DNA of 64,000 bases from CAKKQX01 sp963734595 (lineage in GTDB: Bacteria > Pseudomonadota > Gammaproteobacteria > Burkholderiales > SG8-41): positions 434,001 to 498,000 of the forward strand of contig CAVTHV010000014.1 of the NCBI GenBank assembly GCA_963734595.1, written 5' to 3'. Positions 46,643 through 57,781 of this stretch are shown here, piece after piece. Every line of letters begins with the position of its first letter. Position 1 is the stretch's first letter. Under the pieces are notes generated by a model. The model was given only the letters and a program-made list of their open reading frames with translations, was not told the origin of the DNA and did not search any database. A program made the position numbers and the translations under genes.

Positions 46643-47374
46643 ATGGGCATATTTCTTTTCACCGACTTCGGGAGCGCCGACATTTACGCCGGCCAGGTGA
46701 GGTCGGTACTGCATCAGCATGCGCCGGACGTCACCGTCATCGACCTGTTCCATGAAGCGCCGGCATTCAATGTCAAGGCCGCGGCGCACCTCTTGGCGGC
46801 GCTGGCCAATCAGTTACCTGAGGAAAGCGTAACTGTCGCGGTCGTCGATCCCGGCGTGGGCGGCGCACGGGCGCCGCTGATGGTGCGCGCCGACGACCGC
46901 TGGTACGTCGGCCCCGACAACGGCCTCATCTCGGTGGTCGCGGCACGCGCGCATCGCGCGCAAATTTTCCCGATCACCTGGGTGCCGGAGCAGCTTTCGG
47001 TGTCGTTCCACGGCCGCGATCTGTTCGCGCCGGTGGCGGCGCGTATCGCGAGCGGCGAATTGCCCACCGAATCACTGCAGGAAAAATCGCGGCTCGACAT
47101 CGAGTTCGGGGGAGACGATCTGGCGGAGATCATCCATATCGATCATTACGGCAACGTTCTTACCGGATTGCGCGCGGCCAATGTTCCGCCGCACGCGCGC
47201 GTGGTTACGGGCGGGCGCTCGATCAGCCATGCGCGAGTATTTTCCGAAGTGCCGGCAGGCGAGGCATTCTGGTACGAGAACAGCCTCGGCTTAATCGAGG
47301 TTGCAGCCAACTCGGCAAGCGCGGCAGGCTTGCTCGGACTCAAGACCGGCGAGCCGATCAGCCTCGCCGCATGA
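46643..47374 (+). CDS. SAM hydroxide adenosyltransferase (DUF62 / chlorinase-fluorinase superfamily)
   Basis: 243 residues. Family motifs: FTDFGSADIYAGQ, VAVVDPGVGG, VGPDNGL, SFHGRDLFAPVAA, and the C-terminal HIDHYGNVLTGL. Characterised members without the halide-specific loop split S-adenosylmethionine with water to adenosine and methionine. Probably co-transcribed with the peptidase upstream. Physiological role uncertain. Confidence 0.88.
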   Translation: MGIFLFTDFGSADIYAGQVRSVLHQHAPDVTVIDLFHEAPAFNVKAAAHLLAALANQLPEESVTVAVVDPGVGGARAPLMVRADDRWYVGPDNGLISVVAARAHRAQIFPITWVPEQLSVSFHGRDLFAPVAARIASGELPTESLQEKSRLDIEFGGDDLAEIIHIDHYGNVLTGLRAANVPPHARVVTGGRSISHARVFSEVPAGEAFWYENSLGLIEVAANSASAAGLLGLKTGEPISLAA

Positions 47375-47473
47375 TAAATAATGTAATAAAAACAACGAAT
47401 TATTATGCATTCAGCAAAGCGATAGGCTGCCGCGGCGCCGGGCAACCACAACGCGGGCAGCGGAGATAACGAC

Positions 47474-48283
47474 ATGGACATAACCAGCGCAACCCAGGAA
47501 CACCGCCAGACCTTCAGGGCGCGGGCGGTGCTGCTCGGTGACCGGATCGACCTGAGCGCGTGGCGGACGGTGGATCAACTCGCCTCCAACCCGCTGACCA
47601 TCGCCGTGCGCGGCGGCGGGAACGCGGTACTGTTCCGTTACGGCGTTGTGGTGTTGTTCGACATCACCGGGCCGGAGGAGGTCGCTTTTCTGGAGCAGCT
47701 CAAGCCCTTTATCGGCGGGCCCTACGCGACGCCGGAGACGGAATTCATCGACGTGCGGGTCGACCCCGGCGCGCGCGAAGGCATGGGCGAGAAAACGCTG
47801 CTCATCGCCGACGACAGCGTCGAGCGCATGCAGGTCATCGCCGACATACTGTCCAAGAGCGTGATGCTGGCGTGGTACGAGGCGCGCATCGCCGGGAGCT
47901 TCGAGCGCATCGAGCCGCTGGCATCGGAGCTGCAGCAGACCGGCAGCATCGGCGCGCGGGCCAAGGATCTGCTCCGGCACATCGGGACCATGCTGCTTTC
48001 GGAACACCTGATGGTCGGGCGCATCGAGGTCGGCGAGAAACCGGAACTGCTGTGGGACCGGCCGGACCTGGAGGGACTGTTCATCCGGCTCGAGGACGAG
48101 TACGAAATCAAGGAGCGGCATGCCTCGCTCGGCCGCAAGCTCAATCTCATCTCCCACACCGCGCAGACCCTGCTGCAGTTGCAACAGAGCCGGCACTCGT
48201 TGCGGCTCGAGCTCTATATCGTGATTTTGATCGTGATCGAGATCATGCTGACGCTGTATCAGCTTTTTTTAAGGCCGGGTTGA
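47474..48283 (+). CDS. RMD1/YagE-family protein (DUF155)
   Basis: 269 residues. DUF155 hallmarks: LFRYGVVVLFDITGPEEVAF, MLAWYEARIAGSFERIEPLA, ERHASLGRKLNLISHTAQTL, and a single C-terminal membrane segment (YIVILIVIEIMLTLYQLFL). Eukaryotic relatives (RMND1) are mitochondrial and affect translation; the bacterial role is unknown. Converges on glycerate kinase with a 45-nt gap. Confidence 0.85.
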   Translation: MDITSATQEHRQTFRARAVLLGDRIDLSAWRTVDQLASNPLTIAVRGGGNAVLFRYGVVVLFDITGPEEVAFLEQLKPFIGGPYATPETEFIDVRVDPGAREGMGEKTLLIADDSVERMQVIADILSKSVMLAWYEARIAGSFERIEPLASELQQTGSIGARAKDLLRHIGTMLLSEHLMVGRIEVGEKPELLWDRPDLEGLFIRLEDEYEIKERHASLGRKLNLISHTAQTLLQLQQSRHSLRLELYIVILIVIEIMLTLYQLFLRPG

Positions 48284-48328
48284 CGCTGGAGCCGCCAAAG
48301 ATGCCGCCGCTTCCGATGGCCACCCGGT

Positions 48329-49600
48329 TCAGAGGACGAGGATCACGCGGTAATCGTTGACGTTGGTGCGCGTGGGGCCGGTGACGACGAGATCGCCGAG
48401 GGTGCTGAAAAAACCGTAGCCATCGTTGTTTTCCAGCATCTTGCCGGCGGAGAGTTTCTTTTTCCCGGCGCGCTTCAGGGAATCGGGCGTGAGGATGGCG
48501 CCGGCGTTGTCCTCGGAGCCGTCGACGCCATCGGTGTCGCAGGCGAGCGCGTGGATGTTTTCCGCGCCGTCGAGATCGATCGCGAGCGAGAGCAGGAACT
48601 CGGCGCAGCGCCCGCCGCGGCCGTCGCCTTTCACCGTTACCGTGCATTCGCCGCCGGAGATCAGCGCCACCGGTGGTTGCCACGGCAATCCGTGCTGCTT
48701 CACTTCCCGCGCCAGGGCGCCGTACACCTTGGCGACTTCACGCGCCTCGCCGGTCACCGAATCGCCGAGTATGGCCGGGTGGATGTCATGGGCAATGAAG
48801 AACTGCGCCGCGGCCTGCAGCGAGGCCTGCGCGGTGGCGATCACGCGGTTTTCCACGCGCTGGAACAACTTGTCCCCCGGTTTCGGCGTTTCCGGAATCC
48901 CGCCCGCCGCGCCGCGCGCCAGATGTTCGGTCACCGCTTTCGGCGCCCGGATCGCGTAGCGCGTGAGAATGTCGAGCGCGTCCTGGTACGTGGTCGGATC
49001 AGGCGCGCACGGGCCGGACGCGATGTGCGTCGGGTCGTCGCCGGTCACGTCCGAAATCACCAGCGCGACGACCGGCGCGCGGCATGCCGCCGCGAGCCTG
49101 CCGCCCTGGACTGCCGACAGGTGCTTGCGCACCGCGTTCATGTCCTGAATCGGCGCGCCGCACGTGAGCAGCTGTTTCGTAATGTATTTCAGTTCTGCCA
49201 TCGCGATACCCTCTGCCGGCAGCGACAGCAGGCTGGATCCGCCGCCCGACACCAGTGCGAGCAGCAGATCGTCCTTGGTGAGGGTTTTCACGCGGCGCAG
49301 GATTTCGTGCGCGGCTTTCTCGCCGGATTCGTCGGGCACCGGATGGCCGGCTTCGATCACCGTGATGCGGTTGGTCAGCAACCCGTGCTGGTAGCGCGTG
49401 ACGACGAGGCCGTCGAGCGGCGCCTCGGCCGGCCAGTTCTGCTCCACCGCGAGCGCCATCGAAGCGGCAGCCTTGCCGGCGCCGATGACCAGCGTCCTGC
49501 CTTTGGGCGGCTGCGGCAGATGCCGCGGCACGATCTTGAGCGGATCGGCGGCGGCGAGCGCGGCGTGGAAGCTGCCCAGCAAGAGGTCACGGGGTGACAT
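48329..49600 (-). CDS. Glycerate 2-kinase, GckA/TtuD type (MOFRL family)
   Basis: 423 residues. N-terminal DUF4147 domain (VIGAGKAAASMALAVE, LVSGGGSSLLSLP, NAVRKHLSAVQGGRLA, VISDVTGDDPTHIASGP) and C-terminal MOFRL domain (ISGGECTVTVKGDGRGGRCA, ACDTDGVDGSEDNAGA). Phosphorylates D-glycerate to 2-phosphoglycerate, feeding glyoxylate, tartrate or sugar-acid carbon into glycolysis. Its promoter region carries a long inverted repeat. Confidence 0.92.
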   Translation of the reverse strand: MSPRDLLLGSFHAALAAADPLKIVPRHLPQPPKGRTLVIGAGKAAASMALAVEQNWPAEAPLDGLVVTRYQHGLLTNRITVIEAGHPVPDESGEKAAHEILRRVKTLTKDDLLLALVSGGGSSLLSLPAEGIAMAELKYITKQLLTCGAPIQDMNAVRKHLSAVQGGRLAAACRAPVVALVISDVTGDDPTHIASGPCAPDPTTYQDALDILTRYAIRAPKAVTEHLARGAAGGIPETPKPGDKLFQRVENRVIATAQASLQAAAQFFIAHDIHPAILGDSVTGEAREVAKVYGALAREVKQHGLPWQPPVALISGGECTVTVKGDGRGGRCAEFLLSLAIDLDGAENIHALACDTDGVDGSEDNAGAILTPDSLKRAGKKKLSAGKMLENNDGYGFFSTLGDLVVTGPTRTNVNDYRVILVL

Positions 49601-49612
49601 GGTTATAAGACA

Positions 49613-49781
49613 GGGATGAGGGCGGAGGGATGAGGGATGAGGGGTAAAACCCGAACGATAAGCGCTGGGCCGTTGGCTTCTTTAATCGACCCAGACAGCG
49701 GGCTGAAGAGATTGGATCCACATGCAACGAACATTGCATTTTGCGCTTTTCCCTCATCCTTCATCCCTCCGCCCTCATCCC
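49613..49781. repeat. Long inverted repeat between uvrA and glycerate kinase
   Basis: Arms 49613-49643 and 49751-49781, 31 bp each with one mismatch, built from GGGATGAGGGCGGAGGGATG-type units; 107-nt spacer without a gene. Lies upstream of the glycerate kinase start and downstream of the uvrA stop (both minus strand). GGATGA/TCATCC units also appear in the rplJ leader and before rplQ. Confidence 0.8.
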
Positions 49782-49783
49782 TT

Positions 49784-52738
<2,955 letters not shown>

Positions 52739-52761
52739 CCCTTTTTTATCTGCGGCGGCCC

Positions 52762-54135
52762 ATGTCTTCCAGCAATCGAATGAGTCCCATGGAGCTGCGC
52801 GCGAGCATCGGGCTGTCCGGAATTTACGGGCTGCGCATGCTGGGCATGTTCGTGATCCTGCCGGTGTTTGCGATTTATGCCGAACACCTGCCGGGCGGCA
52901 ACAACCTGACGCTGGTGGGCGTCGCCATCGGCGCTTATGGCCTGACGCAGGCCATACTGCAGATTCCGTTCGGCTGGTGGTCCGACCGCATCGGCCGCAA
53001 GCCGGTCATCTATGCCGGGCTGCTGATGTTTGCCCTGGGCAGCTTCGTCGCCGCGCTCGGCCACCATATCTACCTGGTGATCTTTGGCCGCGTGCTGCAG
53101 GGCATGGGCGCGATCTCCGCGGCGGTGATGGCACTGGCCGCGGATCTGACGCGCGACGAGCACCGCACCAAGGCGATGGCGATGATCGGTTCGACCATCG
53201 GCCTGACATTCGCGGCGTCGCTGGTCGCGAGTCCCTGGCTCAACCATCTGATCGGGGTGCCGGGCATTTTTGCGATGACGGGCGTGCTGGCGCTCGCTGC
53301 AATCGGCGTGGTCTACCGCGTGATTCCCGACGCGCCCGAGCAGCCGCGTCCCCGCGACCCGCGCGCGGGAAGCCAGTTCCGGCGCGTGCTCGCCGACGCG
53401 CAGCTGCTGCGCCTGAATTTCGGGATCCTCGCGCTGCAGGCGGTGCTGATGGCGCTGTTCATCGCGGTGCCGTTTTCGCTGCGCGCGGCCGGGCTCGACG
53501 TGCAGCATCACTGGCAGGTCTATCTGCCGGTGATGCTCGGTTCATTCGTGCTGATGGTGCCGGCGGTATTCGGAGCCAGGAAAGCGGGGCAGATGAAGGC
53601 GGTATTCATCGGTTCCATTGCGGTGCTGCTGGCCGGCTATATCGCGATGCCGTGGCTGATGGGCGGCGTATGGCCGATTGCATTGTTTCTCCTCATATTT
53701 TTTACGTCCTTCAATGTTCTGGAAGCGTGCCTGCCCTCGCTGATTTCGCGCATGGCGCCGCCGGACGCCAAGGGCACGGCCATCGGCGTTTACAGCAGCG
53801 TCCAGTTCTTCGGCAGCTTTCTCGGCGCCGCGGGCGGCGGTTTTCTTTACGGGCATTGGCACAACACGGGCATCGTCATCTTCTGCGTGACCTTGCTCGT
53901 GATCTGGCTGGCGCTCGCGCTCGGCATGAAAGTGCCGGCGCTGCTGAGCCAGCGGGTCTACACGATTCCGGAACTCGACCTCGAGCGGGCGAACAATCTC
54001 ACGGCGGAATTGCGGGCGCTGCCGGGCGTGCACAAGGCGCGGGTGGCCGCGGGCGAGCGTGCCGCGTATCTGGAAGTGGACAGCGCCGCTTTTGACGAAC
54101 AGAATGTACTCAAACTCATCGCGGGAGGAACCTGA
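52762..54135 (+). CDS. MFS transporter, YajR-like, with C-terminal YAM domain
   Basis: 457 residues, twelve membrane segments. Motif A between segments 2 and 3 is GWWSDRIGRKPVIYAG, with RVLQGMGAISAAVMALAADL after it. The last ~65 residues (ERANNLTAELRALPGVHKAR, YLEVDSAAFDEQ) form a soluble ferredoxin-like domain, as in E. coli YajR (454 aa). Substrate unknown, probably a proton-driven drug or metabolite exporter. ssb starts one base after its stop, so the two are coupled. Confidence 0.85.
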   Translation: MSSSNRMSPMELRASIGLSGIYGLRMLGMFVILPVFAIYAEHLPGGNNLTLVGVAIGAYGLTQAILQIPFGWWSDRIGRKPVIYAGLLMFALGSFVAALGHHIYLVIFGRVLQGMGAISAAVMALAADLTRDEHRTKAMAMIGSTIGLTFAASLVASPWLNHLIGVPGIFAMTGVLALAAIGVVYRVIPDAPEQPRPRDPRAGSQFRRVLADAQLLRLNFGILALQAVLMALFIAVPFSLRAAGLDVQHHWQVYLPVMLGSFVLMVPAVFGARKAGQMKAVFIGSIAVLLAGYIAMPWLMGGVWPIALFLLIFFTSFNVLEACLPSLISRMAPPDAKGTAIGVYSSVQFFGSFLGAAGGGFLYGHWHNTGIVIFCVTLLVIWLALALGMKVPALLSQRVYTIPELDLERANNLTAELRALPGVHKARVAAGERAAYLEVDSAAFDEQNVLKLIAGGT

Positions 54136-54606
54136 ATGGCCTCGATCAACAAAGTCATCCTTATCGGCAATCTCGGCAAGGACCCGGAAACGCGCTATCT
54201 CCCGTCGGGCGATGCCGTGACCAACATCACCGTCGCCACCACCGACACCTGGAAGGACAAGGAAGGCGCGAAGCAGGAGCATACCGAGTGGCATCGCATC
54301 GCGTTCTTCGGCAAGCTGGCCGAGATCGCCGGTGAGTATCTGAAGAAGGGCTCACCGGTTTACGTCGAAGGCCGCATCCGCACCCGCAAATGGCAGGACA
54401 AGGAAGGCCAGGACCGCTATTCCACCGAAATCGTCGCCGACCGCATGCAGATGCTGGGCAGCCGCGGCGGCGGTTCGGAGTCCGCAGCGCGCGAGCCCGC
54501 GACGCGCGAACCGGCTGCCGCCGCCGGCGGCGGTGGCGCAAAAGCTTCCCCATCCAAGAAGAGTGGGGGCGGGTTCGAGGAAATGGACGACGACATCCCG
54601 TTCTGA
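54136..54606 (+). CDS. ssb: Single-stranded DNA-binding protein
   Basis: 156 residues. OB fold MASINKVILIGNLGKDPETR, TEWHRIAFFGKLAEI, YVEGRIRTRKWQDKEGQDRY; Gly/Ala-rich linker; acidic tip EEMDDDIPF that recruits repair and replication partners. Divergent from uvrA across the MFS gene, a frequent uvrA/MFS/ssb arrangement in proteobacteria. Confidence 0.96.
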   Translation: MASINKVILIGNLGKDPETRYLPSGDAVTNITVATTDTWKDKEGAKQEHTEWHRIAFFGKLAEIAGEYLKKGSPVYVEGRIRTRKWQDKEGQDRYSTEIVADRMQMLGSRGGGSESAAREPATREPAAAAGGGGAKASPSKKSGGGFEEMDDDIPF

Positions 54607-54633
54607 ACCCGTGAGGGGTGAATGGCGAAGGGC

Positions 54634-54661
54634 AGGCGGGCGGAAGCCCGCCTTTCTTTTT
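54634..54661 (+). terminator. Rho-independent terminator after ssb
   Basis: AGGCGGGC, GGAA loop, GCCCGCCT (54634-54653), then TTCTTTTT. Lies between convergent ssb and panE. Confidence 0.85.
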
Positions 54662-55585
54662 CTATTTCGCGGCGCGGCTCGTTTCGTATGCCTGCAGGTG
54701 GCTGTGGGCGACGCGCAGAAGCGGCGCGTCGATCCCGAATTGCCGCGCGCGGCGCAGCATGTCGCCGACGATGTGCTCGCCCTCGGTCGGCCCCCCGCGT
54801 TCGATGTCGCGCAGCATCGAAGCGGTGAAACCCGAGTTGCGTTCGGTCAGCAGGCTCGCGTAGCGCGCCAGCATTTCCGGCCGCGGCACGTGGCCGGAAG
54901 CCGCGGCGACCTTGCGGCATTCCTCCAGCATTTCGCGCATCAGCGCTTCGCCGTCGTCGGTGCGCATGATCGCGCCGACGCTCGCGCGCATCAGGCAGTT
55001 CATCGCGGCGAGCGTGGCGAGAAATACGAATTTTTCCCACAATTCGAGCAGAATGCTGTCGGACAGGCGCGAAGTAAAGTTGGCGCCGGCGCAGAGGCGG
55101 GCGAAGTCGTCGCAGCGCGGCGAGTGCCGTCCCGACAGCTCGCCGAAAGCGAGCACATGAAAATCGCCAAGGTGATGGATTTCGCCTTCCGGCGTCAGCG
55201 TCACCGCGATCTGGGCGACGCTGCCCAGCACCTGTTCCTCTCCAAATTTCTCTTTTAAAACAGCGAGATGCTGTATGCCATTGAGCGCGGGCAGCAGCGC
55301 CGTGTGCTGATCGACAGCAGGCGCGATTGCCTCGATCGCGGCGGCCAGATCGTAGGCCTTGCAGGTGAGGAAGACGAGGTCATAGCCGGGGCGCAGTTGC
55401 GGCGCGAGTACGGTGGCGACCGGTAGCTGCAGATCGCCGCGGGGGCTTTTGATGATCAGCCCGTTTGCCGCAAGCTGTTCGGCGCGGCGCGGCCGCACCA
55501 GAAACGTGACATCGGCACCGGCTGCCGCGAGCCGCCCGCCGAAATAGCCGCCGATGCCGCCGGCGCCAAGGACGAGAATCTTCAT
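54662..55585 (-). CDS. panE: 2-dehydropantoate 2-reductase
   Basis: 307 residues. N-terminal Rossmann motif LGAGGIGGYFGGRLAAAGAD; catalytic lysine in FLTCKAYD; ALNGIQHL in place of the common LQNGxG; conserved WEKFVFLATLAAMNCLM and RDIERGGPTEGEHIVGDML. Reduces ketopantoate with NADPH in pantothenate synthesis; members of this family sometimes act on other 2-keto acids. Confidence 0.88.
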   Translation of the reverse strand: MKILVLGAGGIGGYFGGRLAAAGADVTFLVRPRRAEQLAANGLIIKSPRGDLQLPVATVLAPQLRPGYDLVFLTCKAYDLAAAIEAIAPAVDQHTALLPALNGIQHLAVLKEKFGEEQVLGSVAQIAVTLTPEGEIHHLGDFHVLAFGELSGRHSPRCDDFARLCAGANFTSRLSDSILLELWEKFVFLATLAAMNCLMRASVGAIMRTDDGEALMREMLEECRKVAAASGHVPRPEMLARYASLLTERNSGFTASMLRDIERGGPTEGEHIVGDMLRRARQFGIDAPLLRVAHSHLQAYETSRAAK

Positions 55586-55612
55586 GCCGCGCGTTTCATT
55601 GTGTCACGGGTT

Positions 55613-56842
55613 CTAAGAAACGGTTGCCGCCGCTTCCAGCAATCTCTGCGTGTGGCGTGCGATCGTGATTTCTTCGTCAGTGGGAATGACGCCTACGGCG
55701 ACCCGGCTTGCCGGTGTGCTGATGATGGCCTGATGGCGGCGGTTGGCTGCGGCGTCGAGGTCGACGCCGAGCCAGCGCGCCTGCTCGCAGATCATGGCGC
55801 GCACCGGATCGGCGTGTTCGCCGATGCCGCCGGTAAATACCAGCGCGTCGAGACCACCCAGCACCGCAGCGAGCGCGCCCAGTTCCTTGGTGATGCGATA
55901 GACAAAGAGATCGACGGCCTCCTTCGCATGCGGATCCGTGCTCGCCAGCAGCACGCGCATGTCGCTGCTGATGCCGGAGACGCCAAGCAACCCCGAGCGG
56001 TTGTAGAGCATGTCGTTGACTTCCTTGGGCGACATGCCGCGTTCCTGGATCAGGTAGAGCAGCACGCCGGGGTCGAGCGAGCCGGGACGCGCGCCCATCA
56101 ACAGCCCGTCGAGCGTGGTGAAACCCATGGTGGTCGCGACGCTCCTGCGTCCGAGCATCGCGCACAGGCTGGCGCCGCCGCCGAGATGCGCGACGACTAC
56201 GCGTTTGTCCGCCGCCGGGCCGAGATGCCGCGGCAGGACGCTGGCAATGTATTCGAATGACAGGCCGTGGAAACCGTAACGCCGCACGCCGGCATCGTGC
56301 AGCGCGCGCGGCAGCCCGAAGCGCCGCGCAACCTCGGGCTGAGTGGCGTGAAACGCGGTGTCGAAACAGGCGACCTGGGGCAGGCCGGGAACGATCGCGG
56401 CGATGGCCTTGATCGCGGCGAGTTCATGCGGTTCGTGAGTGCGTGCCAGCGGAATCAGCGCTTCCAGCCCGGCCATCACGCGGTCATCGATCAACACCGG
56501 CGCGGTGTGATCTTCCCCGCCGTGCACCACGCGGTGACCGGCGCCGATGAGCCGGTGACGGTCGAGCTGACGGCGCAGCCATTCGAGCAGGAAAGCGAGA
56601 CAGGCTTCGGCCTTGCTGCCCGCCGCCAGCGTTTCTTCGATGGCGATCGTGCCGTCGAGCCGGCGCACACTCAGCCGGGGTTTTTCGCCCATGCCCTCGA
56701 CCTGGCCGCGCAGCATGGCGCTGTCGCCGGCTGCGGCGGCGGCGGGGAACAGCGCGAACTTGACGCTGGAAGACCCGGCGTTGACGACCAGGATCGCGTC
56801 GTTCATTTTCCGGGCATCGACGGGCGGGATCGCGGCATTCAT
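55613..56842 (-). CDS. ackA: Acetate kinase
   Basis: 409 residues from the ATG at 56842, which overlaps the pta stop (ATGA). An in-frame ATG at 56806 gives the usual start MNDAILVVNAGSSSVKFALF and 397 residues. Motifs: GHRVVHGG, FDTAFHATQPEVAR, RYGFHGLSFEYIA, VVAHLGGGASLCA, TGGIGEHADPVRA. Forms the acetate/acetyl-phosphate interconversion with the upstream phosphotransacetylase. Confidence 0.93.
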   Translation of the reverse strand: MNAAIPPVDARKMNDAILVVNAGSSSVKFALFPAAAAAGDSAMLRGQVEGMGEKPRLSVRRLDGTIAIEETLAAGSKAEACLAFLLEWLRRQLDRHRLIGAGHRVVHGGEDHTAPVLIDDRVMAGLEALIPLARTHEPHELAAIKAIAAIVPGLPQVACFDTAFHATQPEVARRFGLPRALHDAGVRRYGFHGLSFEYIASVLPRHLGPAADKRVVVAHLGGGASLCAMLGRRSVATTMGFTTLDGLLMGARPGSLDPGVLLYLIQERGMSPKEVNDMLYNRSGLLGVSGISSDMRVLLASTDPHAKEAVDLFVYRITKELGALAAVLGGLDALVFTGGIGEHADPVRAMICEQARWLGVDLDAAANRRHQAIISTPASRVAVGVIPTDEEITIARHTQRLLEAAATVS

Positions 56843-57780
56843 TTTTCGATCGTCTCGTGGCGCCGCTCATGCGCGATCAGGCACGCGACCGCGGCTGAGG
56901 CGGTGCGGCTTTCGGGGCTGTCGGCGCGGCTCGTCAGAATCACCGGTACGCGGGCTCCGAGCACGACGCCGGCGGCCACCGCCGCGCCGAGATAGACCAG
57001 CGATTTGTAAAGAATGTTGCCGGCCTCGAGCGCCGGCACGACCAGGATATCCACCTGCCCGGAGACCGGCGAGGAGATGCCCTTGATGCGCGCCGCTTCG
57101 GCGGAAATCGCATTGTCGAATGCGAGCGGGCCGTCGAGAATGCCGCCGCTGATCTCGCCACGCTGCGCCATCTCGCGCAGCGCCGCGGCGTCCACGGTGG
57201 ACGGAATGTCGGGATTCACGGTTTCCACCGCGGACAGCAATGCGATCCTGGGTTCGGCGATGCCGATCGCATGCGCGACATCGATCGCATTGCGCACGAT
57301 GTCGGCTTTGACCTTGAGATCCGGCGCGATGTTGACTGCGGCATCGGTGATGAGCAGCAGCTTGTCGTGGCCGGGCACGTCCATCACGAAAACATGGCTG
57401 AGGCGCCGCGCCGTGCGCAGTCCCGCCGCGCGCGACACGATTACCGACATGAGCTCGTCGGTATGCAGGCTGCCCTTCATCAGGGCTTCGACGCGGCCCT
57501 CGCCCACCATGGCGGCGGCGCGTTGTGCCGCAGCGGCAGGTTCTGCAACATCCTCGATTTCGCAGGAGCCCAGGTCGATCTTCTCGGCCGCGGCGATGTC
57601 CGAGATCCGGGCCCGCGGCCCGATCAGGATGGGCGTGATCAAGCCCGCCGCGTGAGCCTGCATTGCGCCCGCCAGCGCATCGCGGCTGCAGGGATAGACC
57701 ACCGCAGTGGGAACCGGGCCCAGCGCGCGCGCGCGGGCGATCAGGAGTTGCGAGCGTGAATGCTGTTGGACCATGGGCAC
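56839..57780 (-). CDS. Phosphate acetyl/butyryltransferase (short Pta/Ptb type)
   Basis: 313 residues: GLITPILIGPRARISDIA, GRVEALMKGSLHTDELM, SHVFVMDVPGHDKLLLITDA, SGQVDILVVPALEAGNILYK. The catalytic core without the N-terminal DRTGG/CobB-like regions of long Pta. Exchanges acyl-CoA for acyl phosphate; with ackA it makes ATP plus acetate, or activates acetate. Phosphate butyryltransferase activity cannot be excluded. Confidence 0.88.
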   Translation of the reverse strand: MPMVQQHSRSQLLIARARALGPVPTAVVYPCSRDALAGAMQAHAAGLITPILIGPRARISDIAAAEKIDLGSCEIEDVAEPAAAAQRAAAMVGEGRVEALMKGSLHTDELMSVIVSRAAGLRTARRLSHVFVMDVPGHDKLLLITDAAVNIAPDLKVKADIVRNAIDVAHAIGIAEPRIALLSAVETVNPDIPSTVDAAALREMAQRGEISGGILDGPLAFDNAISAEAARIKGISSPVSGQVDILVVPALEAGNILYKSLVYLGAAVAAGVVLGARVPVILTSRADSPESRTASAAVACLIAHERRHETIEK

Positions 57781-57781
57781 G

